Source of the DNA: Litorimonas sp051251645 | GTDB taxonomy: Bacteria; Pseudomonadota; Alphaproteobacteria; Caulobacterales; Maricaulaceae | DNA: 64,000 bases | Direction of reading: 5' to 3' | Assembly (NCBI GenBank): GCA_051251645.1 | Contig: JBPOEY010000003.1 | Span: forward strand, 186,001 to 250,000 | Part shown: piece after piece, positions 15,749-22,969 of the stretch | Layout of the letters: every line of letters begins with the position of its first letter | How positions within the stretch are numbered: the stretch's first letter is position 1 | Notes under the pieces: model-generated | Databases searched by the model: none | Told to the model about the DNA's origin: nothing | Seen by the model: the letters and a program-made list of their open reading frames with translations, nothing else | Made by a program: the position numbers and the translations under genes

Positions 15749-17094
15749 AGTTTCACCCCGAACAGGCGATTTTAGAACTCGGAGAGGACTTCTCCGATCC
15801 CGTCGCGCCCGCGCGGTTTCCGGCGCATACGCTCCGATACGCCGATACACATAGCGCCGCCTCGCTTGGCTTGGAGGATGTTGACTGGACCTCCCGGTTC
15901 GGACGGTTTGAGCCGTTTGAAGGGTCGCTTCCCGAACCGTTGGCACTGCGCTATCACGGACATCAGTTCCGCAATTATAATCCGGATATTGGCGACGGGC
16001 GCGGATTTCTCTACGCTCAATGCCGTGATGCCGATGGGCGCTTGCTTGACTTTGGCACAAAGGGATCAGGTCAAACGCCGTTCTCGCGCCGGGGGGATGG
16101 GCGGCTAACGCTGCTGGGCGGCGTGCGTGAAGTCCTCGCGACGCGTTATTTGGAACATCTCGGCGTGAATACGTCGCGGAGTTTTTGTCTGATTGAGACG
16201 GGCGAAGATTTGCAACGGCATGACGAACCCTCGCCGACCCGCTCCGCTGTCCTGACGCGATTGCAACACAGCCATATTCGCTTTGGCACGTTCCAGCGGC
16301 AAGCTTTTTATGGCCTGACGGATAATCTCGAGGCTCTGGTCGATTATTGCCGCCGTCATTTTTACCCGGATGTCACTCGACCCGCTGATTTACTGCGTGC
16401 CGTCGCCATCCGCAGTGCGGACCTTGTCGCGAGCTGGATGGCGGCGGGGTTTGTGCATGGGGTCATGAACACGGATAATATGAATATTACGGGGGAGGTA
16501 TTTGACTTCGGTCCATACCGCTTCTTGCCGCATTATGATCCGGCTTTTACGGCCGCTTATTTCGATCATAACGGCCTCTATGCGTTTGCGCGCCAACCCG
16601 AAGCGATGGGCTGGAACCTCGGTCAACTCGCGCAAAGTCTCTCGCTCATCGAGGAAGACCAAGCGCTCATTGACGCGCTGAGCGCCTATGCGGATCACTA
16701 TGAGGCTGCACTTGTACGGCACGTGTTCCGGCGTCTGCGCTTGGATATTCCCAAGAAGGGAGCCGCGGATTTTGTAAAACTCACATTTGATCGTTTGCGC
16801 GACAGCCAGGCGAGCTGGCCGAACTTTTTCCATGATTGGGCGGGCGGAGAAAACGCGGCGTCTTTACAGGATTATCCCGATAGCGCCTGGGCCGATTGGA
16901 AGCAGACGTACCGTACGCTGACGCCCTCGGGTTCTCGGCCTGAGACGGAGCGTCCCGTCACATTACTCTATGACGAAATTGGCGCGCTATGGGCTCCGAT
17001 TGACAAGCATGACGACTGGTCACTTTTTCGCGACACGCTAGAAACCTACGACCGTCGTCTCTATACTGCGACCTCACACGGAGATCCCTCATGA
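15700..17094 (+). CDS. selO: SelO family protein adenylyltransferase (pseudokinase AMPylase)
   Basis: SelO transfers AMP to Ser/Thr/Tyr side chains of redox proteins and adjusts S-glutathionylation. The core is clear: YHGHQFRNYNPDIGDGRGFL, the lysine in DFGTKGSGQTPFSRRGDGR, REVLATRYLEHLGV, and HGVMNTDNMNITGEVFDFGP with the metal-binding Asn/Asp. No ATG exists upstream of the conserved core; the best start is a TTG at 15700 inside the GST gene, with an ATA at 15745 the weaker alternative. The C-terminus (464 residues in all) departs from the usual SelO end and lacks the C-x-x-C/U motif. It overlaps yceI by ATGA. Confidence 0.9.
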   Translation: MVPSCSHPFRCGDGTIEFHPEQAILELGEDFSDPVAPARFPAHTLRYADTHSAASLGLEDVDWTSRFGRFEPFEGSLPEPLALRYHGHQFRNYNPDIGDGRGFLYAQCRDADGRLLDFGTKGSGQTPFSRRGDGRLTLLGGVREVLATRYLEHLGVNTSRSFCLIETGEDLQRHDEPSPTRSAVLTRLQHSHIRFGTFQRQAFYGLTDNLEALVDYCRRHFYPDVTRPADLLRAVAIRSADLVASWMAAGFVHGVMNTDNMNITGEVFDFGPYRFLPHYDPAFTAAYFDHNGLYAFARQPEAMGWNLGQLAQSLSLIEEDQALIDALSAYADHYEAALVRHVFRRLRLDIPKKGAADFVKLTFDRLRDSQASWPNFFHDWAGGENAASLQDYPDSAWADWKQTYRTLTPSGSRPETERPVTLLYDEIGALWAPIDKHDDWSLFRDTLETYDRRLYTATSHGDPS

Positions 17095-17744
17095 GACACC
17101 TCATCGCTATTGCTGCCATTCCGGCCCTCATCGCCTGCGCCGACGCCAGTATTGAAATCGCCGCTAATGAACCCGTGACGGCGGTTGCCAGCGAAGTCGA
17201 AAAGGCAGAGGCCTTTGATTTTTCGACCCTTTCTGCGGGCACCTACACGGACGAAAACGGCCACGCCTATATTCAGTTCTCTTACGATCATCAGGGATAT
17301 TCTCGTCCGGTTCTGCGCTGGAGCGAATTTGATGCGACGGTCAATTTTGATCCAGAGGCACCTGAAAATTCTACGCTGAATGTGACGATCCCGGCCGCGT
17401 CGATCGATTCCATGGTTCCCGCCTTTAACGAGCATCTCAAAAGTGCGGATTTCTTTGAAGTTAAAACCTATCCGACAATCACTTTTGTTAGCACAGACAT
17501 GGATATTAATCCCGATGGCACAGGGACAATCACGGGTAATTTGACTATCAAAGACATTACCCGACCCATTACGTTTGACGGCAAAATCAACAAGGCGGGC
17601 AAGTCGCGTTCAGGTGCTGATATGTTTGGTATTTCTGGCACAGGCCAATTGAAACGCTCAGATTATGGCGTCGGTAAATATGTACCAAACGTCGGCGATG
17701 ATGTTCAGCTCGTCATGGAGGTCGAATTCCAGAAAGCCGAATAG
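17091..17744 (+). CDS. YceI family periplasmic lipoprotein
   Basis: A 217-residue YceI-type lipocalin-like barrel, a family that binds isoprenoid lipids such as polyprenyl chains. The signal sequence ends in a lipobox (ALIAC, cysteine at residue 16), so it is probably a lipoprotein. Family blocks are FFEVKTYPTITFVST and GNLTIKDITRPITFD near the middle. It overlaps selO by 4 bases and is followed at once by cytochrome b561, a common partner of YceI in proteobacteria. Confidence 0.94.
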   Translation: MRHLIAIAAIPALIACADASIEIAANEPVTAVASEVEKAEAFDFSTLSAGTYTDENGHAYIQFSYDHQGYSRPVLRWSEFDATVNFDPEAPENSTLNVTIPAASIDSMVPAFNEHLKSADFFEVKTYPTITFVSTDMDINPDGTGTITGNLTIKDITRPITFDGKINKAGKSRSGADMFGISGTGQLKRSDYGVGKYVPNVGDDVQLVMEVEFQKAE

Positions 17745-17745
17745 T

Positions 17746-18315
17746 TTGCCTAACTTGGCACACTCTCAGGATCACTACACCAAAGTCGCGATCGTCCTGC
17801 ATTGGACGATTGCTTTGATGATTATCGGTCTTGTTGTTTTCGGCCTCTTGATGACACAAGAATGGATGCCGAACCGCTTCGCGATTTTTCAGTGGCATAA
17901 GAGCATTGGCATCACCGTCTTGGTGCTGTCCGTACTGCGCCTAGTCTGGCGACTTACCCATCGCCCACCAGACTTACCAAAAACTCTTCCCCGTTGGCAG
18001 CGCACCGCCAGTCATGCGACTCACGGCCTGTTCTATGCCCTGATGATCATTATGCCGCTTCTCGGTTGGGCGATGGTCAGCGCGTCTGAACTGCCGATCC
18101 CGACCGTGCTCTATGGCCTTGTCGGGCTCCCTGATATGCCGGGCATTCCCGAGGCGAAAGCTGTGGCCGGACGTTTTCGTTTGCTCCACGAAATCGGCGC
18201 CAAGATTTTTATCGCTCTGATTGCCCTGCATATCGGCGCAGCGTTGAAACACCATGTCAAAGACCGCGACGATGTCCTCCGCCGCATGGCACCGTGGATA
18301 AAAATCAAAAACTGA
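17746..18315 (+). CDS. cytochrome b561 family membrane protein
   Basis: Four-helix di-heme cytochrome b561, about 189 residues. Membrane segments and heme histidines are visible: HYTKVAIVLHWTIALMI, FQWHKSIGITVL, SHATHGLFYALMIIMPLLG, and LLHEIGAKIFIALIALHIGA. The start is probably TTG at 17746 or 17755, just after the yceI stop; an ATG at 17665 would overlap yceI by 80 bases. It probably passes electrons between the quinone pool and periplasmic acceptors. It is the last gene of the run begun at 11197. Confidence 0.92.
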   Translation: MPNLAHSQDHYTKVAIVLHWTIALMIIGLVVFGLLMTQEWMPNRFAIFQWHKSIGITVLVLSVLRLVWRLTHRPPDLPKTLPRWQRTASHATHGLFYALMIIMPLLGWAMVSASELPIPTVLYGLVGLPDMPGIPEAKAVAGRFRLLHEIGAKIFIALIALHIGAALKHHVKDRDDVLRRMAPWIKIKN

Positions 18316-18319
18316 GAAT

Positions 18320-18396
18320 TGGCGACCCCGGGTGGATTTGAACCACCGGCCCCCAGATTAGGAATCTGGTGCTCTATCCGACTGAGCTACGGGATC
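18320..18396 (-). tRNA. tRNA-Arg(CCT)
   Basis: Read on the minus strand, the acceptor GATCCCG pairs with CGGGGTC, the D arm holds TAGCTCAGTCGGATAGAGCA, the anticodon arm is CCAGA-TTCCTAA-TCTGG with anticodon CCT, and the T loop is TTCAAAT. The 3' CCA is encoded at 18320-18322. It reads the AGG arginine codon. It lies tail to tail with the b561 gene, 4 bases apart. Confidence 0.97.
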
Positions 18397-18493
18397 GTGG
18401 GGTTAGGGTAGCGAAGCGGGCGCGTGTCGCCAAGCTGGATTTGCCAAATTTACGAGATTCGACAGTCATGCGTGCACCGCGTAACAGTGCGGC

Positions 18494-19282
18494 GTGGGAT
18501 TACCTTATCGCATAACACGACGGGCCGGATTAGTCGGTGGGGCGGCGTTAGCGCTGTCGCTGACGGGTGCGTTGCGCGCGAGCGAGCGTGTGCAGGGCGA
18601 AGTGGACAGGGTGGCGAGCGTGACGTCGGGCCAGAGCCTGACGCTCGGCTCAGGTCTCAAGGTCCGTTTGGCCGGAATCGTGGCCCCAAGCCGGGACGAC
18701 CCCTTCGGGACCGAAGCGCGAGACGGGCTCCGCGCGCTCTTAGAAGGCCGTGAGGTCCGCTTGTCCTATGGCGGTGATCCGCGTGACCGCTATGATCGTG
18801 CGCTGGCGCAAGTGCATACGCTCAGCCCTGACGGGGTAGAAGATGTGTGGGTGCAACACGCGTTGGTTCGCGCGGGCTTGGCGCGAGTTTACACATGGCC
18901 GGATGAGCAGATTGATGCCGACGCGCTCTATGCGGCAGAAGGGCTCGCACGGGTCCAAGCGCAGGGGCTGTGGGTCGATCCGGCCTATGCTGTGCGGGGG
19001 CCGGAGCCGAACGCCTTGGCGCAACATGTCGACAGCTTACAATTGGTCGAAGGGATTGTGACGAGCACCGCCGATGTGCGAGGGCGCGCCTATCTGAATT
19101 TTGGTGCGGATTACCGATCCGACTTTACCGTCGCTGTCGCCAAAAAACACCGCAAGCGGTTCAAGGCTGTGGATCCGGTGACGCTTGAGGGTGCGCGCGT
19201 GCGCGTGCGCGGGTGGGTCGAGTTGATCAACGGGCCGATGATTTGGGCCAGCCATCCCGCGCGGATCGAAATCCTGAGCTAA
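18494..19282 (+). CDS. thermonuclease (SNase) family protein with Tat-like signal
   Basis: A 262-residue protein with a staphylococcal-nuclease-like OB-fold domain in its first half. Active-site-like residues are visible in VRLAGIVAPSRDDPFGTEAR (Arg and Glu) and DRYDRALAQV (second Arg). The N-terminus TRRAGLVGGAALALSLTGA has a twin-arginine look, so export by Tat is likely. The start is a GTG at 18494. The last ~90 residues (after VEGIVTSTADVRGRAYLNFG) resemble a second OB-like domain. It may be a secreted nuclease; loss of activity cannot be judged by eye. Confidence 0.85.
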   Translation: MGLPYRITRRAGLVGGAALALSLTGALRASERVQGEVDRVASVTSGQSLTLGSGLKVRLAGIVAPSRDDPFGTEARDGLRALLEGREVRLSYGGDPRDRYDRALAQVHTLSPDGVEDVWVQHALVRAGLARVYTWPDEQIDADALYAAEGLARVQAQGLWVDPAYAVRGPEPNALAQHVDSLQLVEGIVTSTADVRGRAYLNFGADYRSDFTVAVAKKHRKRFKAVDPVTLEGARVRVRGWVELINGPMIWASHPARIEILS

Positions 19283-19289
19283 GACGCCG

Positions 19290-19697
19290 CTAGATCACGG
19301 ATGACATGAGTTGGCAGGCGACTTCTGGCGGAAGCACGAGGACCGGTGCATCACTTATCTCGCCTTGAGGCACTAAGCGGCAGATGGGGCCGTCATAGGT
19401 TTCCGTGAGTTCCAGCTGGAACGTTACATCAGGCACGGGAATGGGGCGCCCAGAGACTTGACCGCGACCGCGATCCACGGCGCGCAGTTTATTGCTGCGG
19501 GTGAGCGCGTCAACATCAACGATATAATCCGGCCCGATGATGTCGCGCACATAGGTGCGGATCATGTCACGTGTGGCACTATCGGGCGTGTCCGTGAGGG
19601 TCGCGCCATAGACGGCGGACTGGGGTGTTTGGGCGTAGGTTGCACAGCCTGTTGTCAGGGCGGCGCAGGCCAAAATGCGAAGCGACCGGATCATCAT
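19290..19697 (-). CDS. small lipoprotein, unknown function
   Basis: A 135-residue protein with a hydrophobic start and lipobox LTTGC (cysteine at residue 18), so probably membrane-anchored. The body has no motif I recognise; two further cysteines occur in the C-terminal part (ICRLV and VACQLM). Its start codon overlaps the stop of the S41 protease gene (ATGATGA), so the two are translated together and may work together. Confidence 0.75.
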   Translation of the reverse strand: MMIRSLRILACAALTTGCATYAQTPQSAVYGATLTDTPDSATRDMIRTYVRDIIGPDYIVDVDALTRSNKLRAVDRGRGQVSGRPIPVPDVTFQLELTETYDGPICRLVPQGEISDAPVLVLPPEVACQLMSSVI

Positions 19698-21319
19698 TGA
19701 TCATCGTCCCGTGTCTCACCCAGAGTCTGCGCGATTTCGAGCGCGCGGATGCGGGGATCGTTGCGAAGATCAAGCGCCGGGTCCGCATTGATTTGGGCGG
19801 CGAGCTCTTGTGTCGTCTTCGTCGAAACGCTGGACGGCGTCGGGCATTGCCCGGTCTCAGCATAGGCAATCGCGGTTGATAGCATTGCTTCAGTCGGATC
19901 TCCTAAGAGCTTTGAGAAATCATCACTGACCGGACATCCCGGCATGACATCACCCAAAGTGCCAATTGGCTGTGCTGGCGCGAAGCCATCCGCATAGTCG
20001 CCAAAATCCTTATTATTCACGCCGCGGAATTGAATTGTAAAATAGGTCGTTCCGCAATTCTCAGTCGGATAAAACCCGTAAGGTTTCCCACAGGTCTGAC
20101 CGCCAATTTGAATAACCTCGACATCAATCCCGCGCAGTCCGTTGATGACGGCTTCCGAGGCGGAGCAAGACCGATCCGTCGTTAAGACAAAGACACGAGG
20201 TTTAGATACGGTCGGCGCTTGACGAGACGTTGGCACGGTAAAGCCAACGCCTGTCGTATAAAATGGGGTCGGGCTGATCTGTTGACCTGTGACCGGATTT
20301 GTCCCGCCTGATTTGTCGTTGAATTGGAGCGTCTCAAAATCTAGCCCGCTCGTCCGGCTTGGCCCGGCGACCATGTAAGAGAGCTGCGAAGCGATGGCGA
20401 GCAGGCCCCCGCCATTATAGCGGAGATCGAGGACCAAATCGTCGATGTTGGCGGCCTGTAATTGATCAAAGGCGTCAAACAACGCGAGTTCCGCCGTCCG
20501 CGGCGAGAAGGTTGTAAAATGCACATAGCCATAGGTCCGACCATTTTGATCAAAGCTCCCGGCGGCGTTGACCGGATCTTGAGTAACGCTTGCTGAGGTG
20601 AGAGAGATCGTCGCTTGTGAGCCGTTGAGGCGCTCAATACCAAATGTGTGGGTTTCACCGGCCGTGTCGGGGAACAAGCCCGCATTGAGCGTGTTTGTGT
20701 CTGATCCGTTCACCGCATCAACACCGTCAACGGTCAAGATTTTTACGCCCCGCGTGAGGCCTGCTTGCGCGGCCGGTGAGTTGGGTTCGATGTAGGCAAC
20801 GCGGATGTCGCGCGGGGGGCTTGATGTCACAAGTGCAAATTGTGCCCCATATCCGGAACTGCTGCCTGTGGTGGAGAGCTCAAGCCACTCCGCACTGTCA
20901 TAGGTAAAGTGAAAACGATCCCTTGGATTGCCTGACGGTGTTGTTGCTGTCGTTTTCAATTCATCGAAATAGTTGAGCGTGTTGGTGAACCCATTGGGAT
21001 TGCGATCTGTGATTTCATTATACCACAGATAGGTTTCGTCCGACCAAGAGCGAAGCCAGAACAGCTCATCAGACAGCGTGCCTGAGCGGTCGGTAAAGGC
21101 AGTGCCATTGGCGTCCGACCCGGATCGGGGCGCAGCGCATAAGCTCTTGAATTGTGACGCGGGTCTGAACTGCCCTTGCGTCCACGTATTGACGCTGGGT
21201 TGAGAGACGGGCGGTTGGGTCGGCGTGGGCGAAGATGAGCTGCCGCTTCCACCGCAGCCTGTCAGCAGAGCCGTCGTGGCTAAACAGGTGCCAGCGCGTA
21301 AAGTCCAAATATTCGCCAT
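19694..21319 (-). CDS. S41 family peptidase, lipoprotein
   Basis: C-terminal-processing-type serine protease of 541 residues. The signal peptide ends in lipobox LLTGC followed by Gly/Ser/Pro-rich linker. A PDZ domain is seen around VAYIEPNSPAAQAGLTRGVK, then the S41 core YVHFTTFSPR, DLVLDLRYNGGG, and the nucleophile region VLTTDRSCSASEAVINGLRG, with a downstream lysine-bearing segment GGQTCGKPYGF. ATG at 21319 gives a normal signal peptide; the frame opens earlier at 21397 but would run through the terminator hairpin. It may act in the envelope on misfolded or C-terminal-tagged proteins. Confidence 0.92.
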   Translation of the reverse strand: MANIWTLRAGTCLATTALLTGCGGSGSSSSPTPTQPPVSQPSVNTWTQGQFRPASQFKSLCAAPRSGSDANGTAFTDRSGTLSDELFWLRSWSDETYLWYNEITDRNPNGFTNTLNYFDELKTTATTPSGNPRDRFHFTYDSAEWLELSTTGSSSGYGAQFALVTSSPPRDIRVAYIEPNSPAAQAGLTRGVKILTVDGVDAVNGSDTNTLNAGLFPDTAGETHTFGIERLNGSQATISLTSASVTQDPVNAAGSFDQNGRTYGYVHFTTFSPRTAELALFDAFDQLQAANIDDLVLDLRYNGGGLLAIASQLSYMVAGPSRTSGLDFETLQFNDKSGGTNPVTGQQISPTPFYTTGVGFTVPTSRQAPTVSKPRVFVLTTDRSCSASEAVINGLRGIDVEVIQIGGQTCGKPYGFYPTENCGTTYFTIQFRGVNNKDFGDYADGFAPAQPIGTLGDVMPGCPVSDDFSKLLGDPTEAMLSTAIAYAETGQCPTPSSVSTKTTQELAAQINADPALDLRNDPRIRALEIAQTLGETRDDDQ

Positions 21320-21361
21320 GCAGTGTCTCCAAACTCTTGTATCTACTATGTCGAGTAGTTT

Positions 21362-21395
21362 GCCAAAAAAAAACCCCCGCGCAAGCGGAGGTTTC
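21362..21395 (-). terminator. rho-independent terminator after carD
   Basis: On the minus strand AAACCTCCGC pairs with GCGGGGGTTT around a short TTGC loop, then nine T residues. It lies 35 bases beyond the carD stop and before the S41 gene, so it ends the carD transcript. Confidence 0.9.
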
Positions 21396-21429
21396 ATAAC
21401 AGTGTCAGGATGAGGGTAAGCTGAACAGC

Positions 21430-22044
21430 CTATGCTGCGGCTTCGTTCTCGTCATTGTCATTGTCTTCTTCTTCCGCTTCCGCGGCTTCCGCAGCTTTGG
21501 CGGCTTGGCGAGTCCGCGCTTTGGTCAGCGTGTCGAGGATGTCATCCATCGCATTATCGCGCGGGCTTTTGCGGATGGCCGCCACTTCGCGAACCATTCG
21601 GTCAAGCGCGCGTTCATAGAGCTGACGTTCAGAGTAGGATTGCTCCGGTTGGGCTTCGGTCCGGTGCAAATCGCGCACGACCTCGGACACGAGGATCAGG
21701 TCGCCACTATTTATTTTGGCTTCATATTCCTGCGCGCGTCGTGACCACATGGTGCGTTTGACACGGGCGCGGCCTTTGAGTGTAGTGAACGCATCTTTCA
21801 AAATCAGATCGTTGGAGAGAGCCCGCATACCGGAATTACCCGCTTTGGTGGTTGGAACGCGCAGGGTCATCTTATCCTGCTCAAATTTCACCACATAAAC
21901 TTCGATATCGAAGCCCGCGATCACTTCTTGCTCGATACCAATCACTTCGCCGACGCCGTGCGCGGGATAGATGATGTGTTGGCCGACCTTAAAGGACACG
22001 TTTTTGATCTTTTTCTTAGAACTGGATCTTTTCTTCGTAGCCAT
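21430..22044 (-). CDS. carD: CarD/CdnL family transcription regulator
   Basis: A 204-residue RNA-polymerase-binding protein. The CarD-like Tudor domain is at the start (FKVGQHIIYPAHGVGEVIGIE, then VVKFEQDKMTLRVPTTKAGN), followed by the helical DNA-contact domain with TMWSRRAQEYEAKINSGDL. In Caulobacter the homologue CdnL stabilises open promoter complexes at ribosomal and metabolic genes. The N-terminus is Lys/Ser-rich and the C-terminus is an acidic Ala/Glu/Asn tail. It is transcribed toward the S41 gene and ends in a strong terminator. Confidence 0.97.
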   Translation of the reverse strand: MATKKRSSSKKKIKNVSFKVGQHIIYPAHGVGEVIGIEQEVIAGFDIEVYVVKFEQDKMTLRVPTTKAGNSGMRALSNDLILKDAFTTLKGRARVKRTMWSRRAQEYEAKINSGDLILVSEVVRDLHRTEAQPEQSYSERQLYERALDRMVREVAAIRKSPRDNAMDDILDTLTKARTRQAAKAAEAAEAEEEDNDNDENEAAA

Positions 22045-22281
22045 AGACGGAACACTTTCAAAAAGGTCCAGCGCGAGGGGATGGCGCGAAAGGACCGTGT
22101 TTTAACCAAAAACAACGGCGCGAGCCCCCCCATCGGAGACGCTCAACGCCGTCTATTGACTATACTATAACACAAAAACGTCGAAGATGCGAATCCGGAG
22201 GTAAGTCGGAAGGAGAAGGGCGGTCTAAAGGGACCAAACCCTTTGCGTCTCTCTGCCGTTGACTAACGAGATCGCAGTCGA

Positions 22282-22626
22282 TTATTCGTCGCCCGTGCCG
22301 GCTTTCTCGGAGAAATATTTCTCAAACTTACCGGTTTCGTCTTCATATTTTTCGCGGTCTTCCGGCGGTTCTTTTTTGAGCGTGATAACCGGCCAGAGTT
22401 CGGCATATTTGCTGTTTATAGCAAGCCATTTGCCGTCGGGTTCATCTTCCGTATCTGGCACGATCGCATCGACCGGACATTCCGGTTCGCACACGCCGCA
22501 ATCAATGCACTCATCCGGATGGATGACGAGCATGTTTTCGCCTTCGTAGAAACAGTCCACCGGACAGACTTCGACGCAGTCCATAAACTTGCATTTAATG
22601 CATTCGTCTTTGACAATATAAGTCAT
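22282..22626 (-). CDS. fdxA: 7Fe ferredoxin
   Basis: A 114-residue ferredoxin of the Azotobacter FdI type carrying one 3Fe-4S and one 4Fe-4S cluster. Cysteines fall at 9, 12, 17 and 21, then 40, 43, 46 and 50 (CIDCGVCEPECP), matching FdI shifted by one. The C-terminal ~50 residues are acidic. ATG 22626 is the family start; the frame runs further upstream but without similarity. It lies 31 bases after the S4 gene, with 237 bases separating it from carD, a neighbourhood common in alphaproteobacteria. Confidence 0.96.
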   Translation of the reverse strand: MTYIVKDECIKCKFMDCVEVCPVDCFYEGENMLVIHPDECIDCGVCEPECPVDAIVPDTEDEPDGKWLAINSKYAELWPVITLKKEPPEDREKYEDETGKFEKYFSEKAGTGDE

Positions 22627-22657
22627 CGCGGCGCTTTGACGGTGAGGGCAAGGCGTG

Positions 22658-22969
22658 TCAACTAGCAGGCTGCTGCCCGTCCTGCGCAAGCAGATCAATA
22701 TACAGTGATTGCGCTTCCGGGGCGGGCCCTCGGCGTGTGCCGACATCAAGCATTTTAACGGTCACGAGTTCGCGGTTTCGTGTAAAAGAAATTGTGTCGC
22801 CCGCCCGAACTTGGAAATGTGGTTTTTTAACGCGCAGCGTTTCAATTCCGCGCGTTATGCGAAGGCGGTTTTTGCCAATGATAGTTTGTGCTTCGCGCCG
22901 CGTCTTTGTCAGACGCGTGCGATAGAGCCAAATATCGAGACGGCAGGTTTCTTCGGCAGTGTGGCTCAG
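22658..22969 (-). CDS. S4-domain RNA-binding protein (Hsp15/HslR type), probable CTG start
   Basis: A 103-residue protein found by reading the minus strand between fdxA and the helicase. The S4 domain is clear: RLDIWLYRTRLTKTRREAQT, then GKNRLRITRGIETLRVKKPH and VRAGDTISF. Relatives bind ribosomal RNA and recycle stalled 50S subunits. No ATG, GTG or TTG exists upstream of the conserved core; the only plausible initiator is CTG at 22969, overlapping the helicase stop (CTGA) exactly where ATGA couplings usually occur. The gene order helicase, S4, fdxA, carD supports the call. Confidence 0.88.
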   Translation of the reverse strand: MSHTAEETCRLDIWLYRTRLTKTRREAQTIIGKNRLRITRGIETLRVKKPHFQVRAGDTISFTRNRELVTVKMLDVGTRRGPAPEAQSLYIDLLAQDGQQPAS

